Part shown: positions 5,626-10,641 of the stretch, in pieces
Layout of the letters: each line of letters begins with the position of its first letter
Position numbering within the stretch: the first letter of the stretch is position 1
Source: Verrucomicrobiota bacterium
GTDB lineage: Bacteria; Verrucomicrobiota; Verrucomicrobiia; Chthoniobacterales; JAFAMB01
Direction: 5' to 3'
DNA: 10,641 nt
Assembly: GCA_019236035.1 (NCBI GenBank)
Contig: JAFAJU010000186.1
Coordinates: 1-10,641, forward strand
Position numbers and translations under genes: made by a program
Notes under the pieces: generated by a model
Told to the model about the DNA's origin: nothing
The model's input: the letters and a program-made list of their open reading frames with translations, nothing else
Database searches by the model: none

Positions 5626-6645
5626 ATGATAGTCATCCTCAAGCCGAAAACCTCTAAGGAACAGATCCAGGAAGTCGTCCAGGAAGTCCAAAAACTCGGT
5701 TATACACCCCACCCGATCTACGGAGAGCTTCAGACCGTGGTGGCCGCGATTGGGGACGAACGTACCCATCACACGCTCGAATCTCTCACCGTTCTTCCGC
5801 AGGTCGAAAGGGTCTTACCGGTTCAGAAGCGGTATAAACTGGTCAGCCGGGAATCAAAACCCGAGGACACCGTTGTCGACGTCGACGGTATCAGAATCGG
5901 AGGGGAAAATTTTGTCGTGATGGCCGGACCTTGCAGCGTTGAATCCGAGGAGCAACTGATATCCACAGCCAGAGCCGTAAAGGCCGCCGGGGCGAAGATC
6001 TTGCGTGGCGGTGCTTACAAGCCAAGAACTTCGCCATACGAATTTCAGGGTCTGGGTCGCGAAGGGCTACGCTTACTTGCTGCCGCCAAGAAGGAAACTG
6101 GCCTGAAAATCATCACGGAAGTACTCAGCGAGCGCGACGTTGAGCACGTTTGCGAAACCGCCGACGTGCTCCAGGTCGGAGCGAGAAATGCGCAAAACTT
6201 CCAATTACTCATTGAGTGCGCGAAAAGCCGCAAGCCGGTCTTGCTCAAACGCGGAATGAGTGAACGCATCGAGGAGTGGCTGCTCGCCGCAGAATACATC
6301 CTCGCGAACGGGAACCAGAGCGTCTTGCTGTGCGAACGTGGGATCCGGACATTTGAAACTTATACGCGCAACACTCTGGATCTTGCTGCGGTAGCCATCG
6401 CAAAAAAGGAGTCTCATCTGCCGGTGGTGGTTGATCCAAGCCAGGGCTGTGGCAGGGCTGATCTAGTCAAGGTGTTGTGCCGAGGCGCGGTTGCTATCGG
6501 TGCGAACGCACTTTTAGTCGAGGTTCACCCGCACCCTGCGGAAGCTTTAAGTGACGGCCAGCAACAGGTTGATTTTGAGGTTTTCTCTCAGCTAATCTCC
6601 GAGCTCGGACCATTTCTGAATGCAATCAATCGAAAACTCGTCTAG
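5626..6645 (+). CDS. aroF: 3-deoxy-7-phosphoheptulonate (DAHP) synthase, type I-beta, with N-terminal regulatory domain
   Basis: A 339-residue cytosolic enzyme that joins phosphoenolpyruvate and erythrose 4-phosphate, the first step of the shikimate pathway. Residues 1-70 match the ferredoxin-like domain that gives tyrosine/phenylalanine feedback in the Thermotoga maritima enzyme. The TIM-barrel follows: AGPCSVES (100-107), RGGAYKPRTSPYEFQG (127-142), QVGARNAQNF (183-192), KRG (208-210) and ERG (237-239). Metal ligands of the family are Cys103, His273, Glu299 and Asp310; here the other three are present, but position 273 is Gln (DPSQ instead of DPSH). This could lower activity, alter metal use or be a sequence error. 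The start fits the family opening MIVILKP. The gene follows the EIIA gene by 116 bases that include a hairpin. Confidence 0.93.
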   Translation: MIVILKPKTSKEQIQEVVQEVQKLGYTPHPIYGELQTVVAAIGDERTHHTLESLTVLPQVERVLPVQKRYKLVSRESKPEDTVVDVDGIRIGGENFVVMAGPCSVESEEQLISTARAVKAAGAKILRGGAYKPRTSPYEFQGLGREGLRLLAAAKKETGLKIITEVLSERDVEHVCETADVLQVGARNAQNFQLLIECAKSRKPVLLKRGMSERIEEWLLAAEYILANGNQSVLLCERGIRTFETYTRNTLDLAAVAIAKKESHLPVVVDPSQGCGRADLVKVLCRGAVAIGANALLVEVHPHPAEALSDGQQQVDFEVFSQLISELGPFLNAINRKLV

Positions 6646-6694
6646 GGAAAGAGTTAGTGCGATTTGATATGAACATTGGTACCTTTGTTCGCGC

Positions 6695-7951
6695 ATGAAC
6701 CAGGCGTTTGACGTGGCCATCATCGGCGGAGGTCCGGCAGGGAGTTCAGCCGGGACTCTCCTCGCAAAGGCAGGCCGTCGCGTGGTGATCTTCGAGAAGG
6801 AAAAATTCCCCCGATTCCGGGTGGGCGAGTCTATGCTCCCAGCCAGCTTGGGCACGCTGGAACGGATGGGCGTGAAGGAAAAAATCGATAACGGCGGCTT
6901 CCTGGTGAAATATGGAGGTGAAATTGTTTCTGCTTGCGGCAAGCGTGTTCGATTTTATTTCAGAAACGGTTTAAACGCGAAGCGTCCGACAGCCTATCAG
7001 GTCCTTAGGTCAAAATTTGACAAAATCCTCCTCGATCATGCCGGCGCAAGCGGTTGTGACGTCCGGGAACAAACTCCCATCGAGTCATTTGAACTCGATG
7101 ACGATGGCGTAACGCTGTATTCAGGAGACGGCAAACATGTGGTCCGGGCTCGCTATGTGATCGACTGTTCCGGACGTAACTCCCTGATCGGCAATCGCTA
7201 CCAGCTGAGACGACCCTACCCCAATCTGCACAAGTTTTCGCTCTACGCGTACTACGAAGATGTTCGGCGCGAGGAGGGCCCGGATGGAACCCTGACGAGA
7301 ATGGTTCGCGCCAAAGACTGCTGGTTCTGGATCATCCCGCTAAGCGGAAATACGACAAGCATTGGCGTCGTCATGGACACCGAAAAATTCAGGAACCTGA
7401 AAATGAGCCCTGAGGAGGCTCTCACTCGTTGCATCGCCGAACAGCCTGTAGTGAACGAGGTGATGAGCCATGCGCGCCGGGTGACAGACGTTTATGCCAC
7501 CGGGGACTTTTCCTATCGTAATAGCCGGCTGACCGGGGACCGCTGGCTCCTGGCGGGCGATGCCGCCGGATTTGTCGACCCGGTCTTCAGCAGCGGCGTT
7601 TATCTGGCTTTGCTTTCCGGTGAGCAGGCCGCCGACTCTCTCAACGAAGTTTTAGATCGGCCGCGCAATCGGGCGAAGGCATTCCGGTTTTACGAACGAC
7701 GGGTAGGCCGGGTACTTGACATTTATTTGGACTGGGCCTCGTCATGGTACACACAGGAATTTGTAGAGGTGTTTCTTTATCCTAAAGAACTTTTTGAACT
7801 CGTGCCGACGGTAAGTGCGGTGCTGTCGGGGAACGAGTTGCGGGATTTTGGTATGCGGTGGCGGCTTTGTATTTTTCACCTCCTGGTGGCGCTCCAAAAG
7901 CGAACATCCAAAATTGCTCCACCGTTGACCTTGACCCCGAGAGCTTCATGA
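6695..7951 (+). CDS. Flavin-dependent halogenase-like FAD oxidoreductase
   Basis: A 418-residue FAD enzyme. The N-terminus holds the Rossmann loop GGGPAGSS (11-18) and the FAD-contact GES (44-46). Lys72 in FLVKYGGE lies where flavin-dependent halogenases keep the catalytic lysine, and WFWIIP (210-215) fits the WxWxIP motif used to tell halogenases from monooxygenases. GDAAGFVDPVFSSGV (288-302) is the second FAD motif. Halogenases of this type need a separate flavin reductase and often act on substrates tethered to a carrier protein. Related proteins of uncertain function sit in flexirubin/aryl polyene clusters, and geranylgeranyl-reductase-like enzymes share the fold, so true halogenation is not certain. 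Its stop overlaps the next start (ATGA), so it leads an operon with the lipoprotein, acyltransferase and lolA-like genes. Confidence 0.8.
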   Translation: MNQAFDVAIIGGGPAGSSAGTLLAKAGRRVVIFEKEKFPRFRVGESMLPASLGTLERMGVKEKIDNGGFLVKYGGEIVSACGKRVRFYFRNGLNAKRPTAYQVLRSKFDKILLDHAGASGCDVREQTPIESFELDDDGVTLYSGDGKHVVRARYVIDCSGRNSLIGNRYQLRRPYPNLHKFSLYAYYEDVRREEGPDGTLTRMVRAKDCWFWIIPLSGNTTSIGVVMDTEKFRNLKMSPEEALTRCIAEQPVVNEVMSHARRVTDVYATGDFSYRNSRLTGDRWLLAGDAAGFVDPVFSSGVYLALLSGEQAADSLNEVLDRPRNRAKAFRFYERRVGRVLDIYLDWASSWYTQEFVEVFLYPKELFELVPTVSAVLSGNELRDFGMRWRLCIFHLLVALQKRTSKIAPPLTLTPRAS

Positions 7952-8427
7952 CCAGCCGAACCTTAATCCTTCTATCGCTATTAGTGTTGGCCGGTTGTCA
8001 GTCTGTTAAGGAGATATCCGGGCTCGGTCCCGAGGCGAAAACCCGTATCGGGCAGTTGCGATATGCTACCCGCAGTCGCTCTGTAGTGGGCGACATCGTT
8101 CTGCGCAATCTTTCCAGGGGCGATTATGACCTTTCGTTTTTAAAGTCGGGTGTTCCTCTGCTCGAATTTCAAACTCGTGGTTCACACATGACGGCCACCG
8201 GACTCTTCATCCGGACGGGCTGGTCCGGTGAATTGGCTCACGCTCCGCGGTCGTTGAGACCGTGGGCCATGTTAGGGGAGGTGCTCCCTTATTTTGATAC
8301 TAACGTACCGAGCGCACAAAATCCGGGGCGATGGTCTGCCACATTCGAACGGAAGGGTGGTATGTTATTGCGCGCAGACGTCGAGTTTTCCGGACACAGC
8401 ACCATGGGTTTCAGTTTTGGCCAATAA
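7948..8427 (+). CDS. Small outer-membrane-type lipoprotein, possibly LolB/DUF3261-like
   Basis: A 159-residue protein with a lipoprotein signal: positively charged start, hydrophobic stretch and lipobox LAGC at 14-17, so Cys17 would be acylated. The next residue is Gln, which does not act as an inner-membrane retention signal, so an outer-membrane destination is likely. The mature part is rich in alternating beta pattern (for example GDIVLRNLSRGDYDLSFL near 48-65), resembling the antiparallel sheet of LolB and of DUF3261 lipoproteins in aryl polyene clusters. I do not recognise it by any firm motif. The ATG at 7948 overlaps the oxidoreductase stop by four bases, and the acyltransferase starts five bases after its own stop. 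A role with the downstream LolA-like carrier in moving a lipid or lipoprotein is inferred from context. Confidence 0.72.
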   Translation: MTSRTLILLSLLVLAGCQSVKEISGLGPEAKTRIGQLRYATRSRSVVGDIVLRNLSRGDYDLSFLKSGVPLLEFQTRGSHMTATGLFIRTGWSGELAHAPRSLRPWAMLGEVLPYFDTNVPSAQNPGRWSATFERKGGMLLRADVEFSGHSTMGFSFGQ

Positions 8428-8432
8428 ATCAA

Positions 8433-9368
8433 ATGGATCAGACCGTACCCGAAATAATCACCGAGCTTCAGTCGCCAGACCTGGAACTGACACTGACGCG
8501 AAACGCCTGGTATAGCCCGCTCAGTTTCGAAGCTGCCAGTTGGATTATCAGTCATCTGCCCCGTGATCTTTCCCGATCGATGAGTGCGAGTATCGGTGAA
8601 CTGGGCTATCGTTTATGCACCACCCGCCGAGCCGCTCTGCTGCGGAACCTGGACGCGATTACACCGGATAAAGCGCGACGCGAAGCTCTCTCCAGAAGCT
8701 GCTTCCATAATTTTTTACGCATGTTGCATGATTTCTGTGACTGCGCCCAAGGGGGCGCCAGCAGAGTTAATTCGCTCGTGTTTGAGCGCCGCGGATTCCA
8801 GTTCCTCGAATCCGGGCGTCGCCACGGCAAAGGGACCCTGCTCATCACCGGTCACCTGGGTGCCTGGGAACTGGGCGGCATGGTTCTCGCCTCGGATGGG
8901 TTCCCGGTAAACGTCGTGACCATGGCTGAGCCGACTCAGGAACTGAACGAATGGCGCCAAAAATATCGGCACCGCTTCGGGATTAAAACGATCACCGTTG
9001 GCTCTGATAAATTTGCCTTTGTGGAAATCATCCACGCGCTGCGTCGTAACGAGCTTGTCGCCATGTTGATTGACCGGCCCTACCTCAATAGTGGTGTGCC
9101 GGTCAGGTTTTTCGAACGGACCACCCTTTTCTCTGCCGCTGCCGCGCGTATCTGGCAGCATACGCGTGCGTCGGTGATCCCTGCGTTCGTCTTGCAACTG
9201 GAGCCGGGCCAATACGGCTGTTACGCCTATGCGCCCATCGATATGGCGGCTGACCAGACGGTGGAAGAGAACAGCCAACGCATCGCAAATGTATTCCAGT
9301 CCATCATTCGGGAATTCCCGGATCAATGGTTCAACTTTGTACCGATCTGGAATCACCAGAATCCTTGA
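8433..9368 (+). CDS. LpxL/HtrB-type lysophospholipid acyltransferase
   Basis: A 311-residue protein of the lipid A late-acyltransferase family. The catalytic HX4E motif is His141 to Glu146 in TGHLGAWELGG (139-149). A second family block, DRPYLNSGVPVRFF followed by a helical FSAAAARIW segment, lies near 212-240, and the end RIANVFQSIIREFPDQWF is typical ('..P.QW.W'). The enzyme would transfer an acyl chain from an acyl carrier protein to a lipid at the inner membrane. The usual N-terminal membrane anchor is weak, so attachment may be peripheral. ATG 8433 is chosen because it follows the lipoprotein stop by five bases; the frame is open further upstream but lies within that gene. In aryl polyene clusters a homologue attaches the polyene to a lipid head group; that role is inferred here. 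Confidence 0.87.
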   Translation: MDQTVPEIITELQSPDLELTLTRNAWYSPLSFEAASWIISHLPRDLSRSMSASIGELGYRLCTTRRAALLRNLDAITPDKARREALSRSCFHNFLRMLHDFCDCAQGGASRVNSLVFERRGFQFLESGRRHGKGTLLITGHLGAWELGGMVLASDGFPVNVVTMAEPTQELNEWRQKYRHRFGIKTITVGSDKFAFVEIIHALRRNELVAMLIDRPYLNSGVPVRFFERTTLFSAAAARIWQHTRASVIPAFVLQLEPGQYGCYAYAPIDMAADQTVEENSQRIANVFQSIIREFPDQWFNFVPIWNHQNP

Positions 9369-9409
9369 AAAGCAAAACCGGTTAGTCTGAGGCGCGGCCT
9401 CGCTTTAAA

Positions 9410-10069
9410 ATGAAAAAACTGATCCTGTTAATCCTTGTAGGAATCGTTCCCCTCGCCTGGGCGAACCCGATGACCCAGAGCGACATTGACCAACTCATTC
9501 AGAGGCTGCAGACCCTCCATAGTAGTCAGCCTTCTATGCAGGCCAATTTTCGCGAGGAACGGCACTTGGCGATGCTCAAGGACCCGGTCGTGAACGAAGG
9601 CAAGGTCTGGTTTACCCTCCCCGACAAAATCCGCCGTGAAATCGGCGGGAAGACCCCAAGCACGACGGTCATCGATGGAAAAAAGATGTCGATCTACTAC
9701 CCGAACTATCAGCAGGTCGAGATCTACGACCTGGAAAAACGGCCGATCATCAAGGATTCGCTGCGCGCGCTGACCGCCGGACTCAACTTCCGGGAGATTG
9801 GCAGCTATTATAACGTGGAGGGAACAAAGGAAGGCAACGGGTATCACGTTACATTGACGCCAAAGACAGCGTCGGTCCGAAAGCTGGTAAGAACCGTCGA
9901 TCTGACGATCGACGAAAACCTGGCGCCTACACGAGTAATCGTCGAAGACGCGAAGGGTCAAAGATTCACGATCACCTATACCAACGTTCGCCGCGAAGCC
10001 ATCCCTGCCTCAACTTTCGAATTCTCAGCGCCACCCGGAACAAAGGTCTCGACCCCGTTAGGTAGTTGA
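9410..10069 (+). CDS. lolA: LolA-like periplasmic outer-membrane lipoprotein carrier
   Basis: A 219-residue secreted protein. Residues 1-18 form a signal peptide (MKKLILLILVGIVPLAWA) with a signal peptidase I site A-W-A before Asn19. The mature part has the LolA pattern: a helix with IDQLIQRLQTL, then QANFREE, GKVWFTLPDKIRREI (where LolA proteins read 'G.l...rP...R'), DGKKMSIYYP and a beta-rich end including RFTITYTNV. It would carry lipoproteins, or a related lipid, through the periplasm. The gene follows the acyltransferase by 41 bases containing a small GAGGC/GCCTC palindrome (9389-9401), and no clear ribosome binding site. Housekeeping lolA or a cluster-specific paralogue cannot be told apart; the neighbours favour the latter. 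Confidence 0.85.
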   Translation: MKKLILLILVGIVPLAWANPMTQSDIDQLIQRLQTLHSSQPSMQANFREERHLAMLKDPVVNEGKVWFTLPDKIRREIGGKTPSTTVIDGKKMSIYYPNYQQVEIYDLEKRPIIKDSLRALTAGLNFREIGSYYNVEGTKEGNGYHVTLTPKTASVRKLVRTVDLTIDENLAPTRVIVEDAKGQRFTITYTNVRREAIPASTFEFSAPPGTKVSTPLGS

Positions 10070-10095
10070 CATCCCCCTGTTTTGCAGTAACGAAT
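10066..10095 (+). promoter_or_regulatory. Candidate promoter of tRNA-Gln
   Basis: A perfect -35 hexamer TTGACA at 10066-10071 overlaps the stop of the lolA-like gene. At 18 bases distance ACGAAT (10090-10095) is a poor -10 (3 of 6). The implied start, near 10102, is about 20 bases before the tRNA. The weak -10 keeps confidence low. Confidence 0.25.
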
Positions 10096-10121
10096 TGCTC
10101 CCGGGGTCTTCGATCCCTCTT

Positions 10122-10195
10122 TGCCTCGTGGTGTAACGGTAGCACAAGTGACTCTGGATCACTTTGTCATGGTTCGAATCCATGCGAGGCAGCCA
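10122..10195 (+). tRNA. tRNA-Gln (anticodon CUG), CCA encoded
   Basis: A full cloverleaf is seen: acceptor stem TGCCTCG (10122-10128) with CGAGGCA (10185-10191), all seven pairs; D arm GTGT/GCAC (10131-10145); anticodon stem AGTGA/TCACT with loop CTCTGGA (10152-10158); T arm CATGG/CCATG with loop TTCGAAT (10173-10179). The anticodon CTG at 10154-10156 reads CAG, glutamine. Discriminator G10192 is followed by an encoded CCA (10193-10195). The 5' U of the acceptor stem pairs with A, as in many bacterial tRNA-Gln. CAG-reading tRNA-Gln is the molecule most prone to decode UAG by near-cognate pairing, relevant to the interrupted LOG-family gene, though no suppressor change is present. Confidence 0.95.
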
Positions 10196-10204
10196 TTCGA
10201 CGCC

Positions 10205-10333
10205 GTGAAACGAGATGACCTGACATACCTTCCAAGCCCGGAACCACCACCGGCGATCCGAGGTCATGCCTTCGTCTACATCCTGGCCTGCAGAGACGGC
10301 TCCCTATACATTGGTAGCGCTCATCAGCTCTTA
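10205..10333 (+). pseudogene. GIY-YIG nuclease fragment next to tRNA-Gln
   Basis: From about 10271 the frame reads FVYILACRDGSLYIGSAHQL, which is the first strand-hairpin of a small GIY-YIG (YhbQ/UPF0213-like) nuclease: VYI and YIG stand for the two name-giving motifs, spaced as usual. The family then requires an Arg and His on the next helix and a Glu further on; these are missing after 10333, where the sequence becomes unrelated. A GTG at 10205 could begin the frame, nine bases after the tRNA. The frame stays open to 10558 but its rest lies antisense to another gene and shows no domain. I take it as a decayed remnant, or the edge of a recombination event. Single-domain members are about 80-100 residues. 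Confidence 0.55.
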
Positions 10334-10416
10334 AGAGCGCCAGGGTTCGACCGTCTGTGGCCCATCCTAAAATCGAGCCCGAGAAGTCCACGATACCCGC
10401 CCTTCATCTACGCGGA

Positions 10417-10641
10417 TTATCTGGAAGCTGTGCCACCGTCCACTGGCAAGTCGATTCCAGTGATGAAGCTGCTCTCGTCGGAAGCGAGGAACCCGGCTGC
10501 CGATGCAATCTCATCCGCTGTGCCATGTCGTCCCATTGGGACCATCTTCTTGAAGTAATCGCTTGTCCCTTCGTCAGATGTTTTAGCGCCGGCATGGACC
10601 ATGGGCGTCTCTGTCGGTCCAGGACTGATTACGTTCGCTCG
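10417..10641 (-). CDS. Short-chain dehydrogenase/reductase, C-terminal fragment
   Basis: On the - strand an open frame enters from the right window edge and ends at TAA (10417-10419). The 74 visible codons read like the end of a classical SDR: NVISPGPTETPM near the edge (the 'N.I.PG.T.T' segment after the active site that touches NAD(P) nicotinamide), MVPMGRHGTADEIASAAGFLASDES ('P.GR.G...EIA....FL.SD.S'), and the closing ITGIDLPVDGGTA ('TG..l.vDGG'). The catalytic Tyr/Lys and cofactor loop lie outside the window. Substrate cannot be told. It is convergent with the tRNA and the GIY-YIG remnant. Confidence 0.88.
   Translation of the reverse strand, partial: RANVISPGPTETPMVHAGAKTSDEGTSDYFKKMVPMGRHGTADEIASAAGFLASDESSFITGIDLPVDGGTASR

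Noticed and set aside
8715..9356. A 213-codon - strand frame over the acyltransferase
   Set aside because: It is a shadow of a gene with a clear HX4E motif; no start signal or known domain is seen.
10334..10558. Continuation of the GIY-YIG frame as a 145-codon gene beginning inside the tRNA
   Set aside because: The left end is within the tRNA and the right end is antisense to the dehydrogenase fragment; only the short middle section resembles a protein.

Overview
This window is a stretch of ordinary bacterial chromosome with about thirteen recognisable genes or gene parts, mostly on the + strand, plus one tRNA. The layout and gene types are what I would expect from a Gram-negative, LolA-bearing environmental bacterium. 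The overall style (large LOG-family protein, type I-beta DAHP synthase with a ferredoxin-like N-terminal domain, weak or absent Shine-Dalgarno sequences, short GC palindromes between genes) suggests Verrucomicrobiota, possibly a Chthoniobacterales-like soil lineage. That placement is inference and not certain.

Left part (1-1582): the tail of a MarR-type regulator, an FMN-dependent NADH-azoreductase (flavodoxin-2 fold) and a YdfG-like short-chain dehydrogenase follow each other and look like a small redox/stress unit. A 238-base gap (1583-1820) carries a striking 29-base inverted repeat built of 8-base units. It is followed by a LOG-family protein whose reading frame is cut by an in-frame TAG; 68 further family-like codons follow in the same frame. 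From 2898 to 3076 there is a terminator and a series of small palindromes, lying between this gene and a convergent acyl carrier protein gene on the - strand.

Middle part (3463-6645): tlyA-like rRNA methyltransferase, NAD kinase and a PTS EIIA-type domain protein overlap end to end and form a tight operon. After 116 bases comes a DAHP synthase (shikimate pathway entry). A perfect 8-bp hairpin sits just before its start codon, and a normally invariant metal-binding His is replaced by Gln.

Right part (6695-10069): a flavin-dependent halogenase-like oxidoreductase, a small LolB-like lipoprotein, an LpxL/HtrB-type acyltransferase and a LolA-like periplasmic carrier form a second operon. Together with the acyl carrier protein at 3077-3367 they resemble the accessory genes of aryl polyene/flexirubin-type lipid pigment clusters, but no ketosynthase or exporter lies in the window. 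The window closes with tRNA-Gln(CUG) with an encoded CCA, a decayed GIY-YIG nuclease fragment right after it, and the C-terminus of another short-chain dehydrogenase on the - strand.

I did not find a clearly new defence or mobile system. The points most worth following up are the interrupted LOG gene, the altered DAHP synthase metal site, the halogenase/acyltransferase/Lol module, and the inverted repeat.
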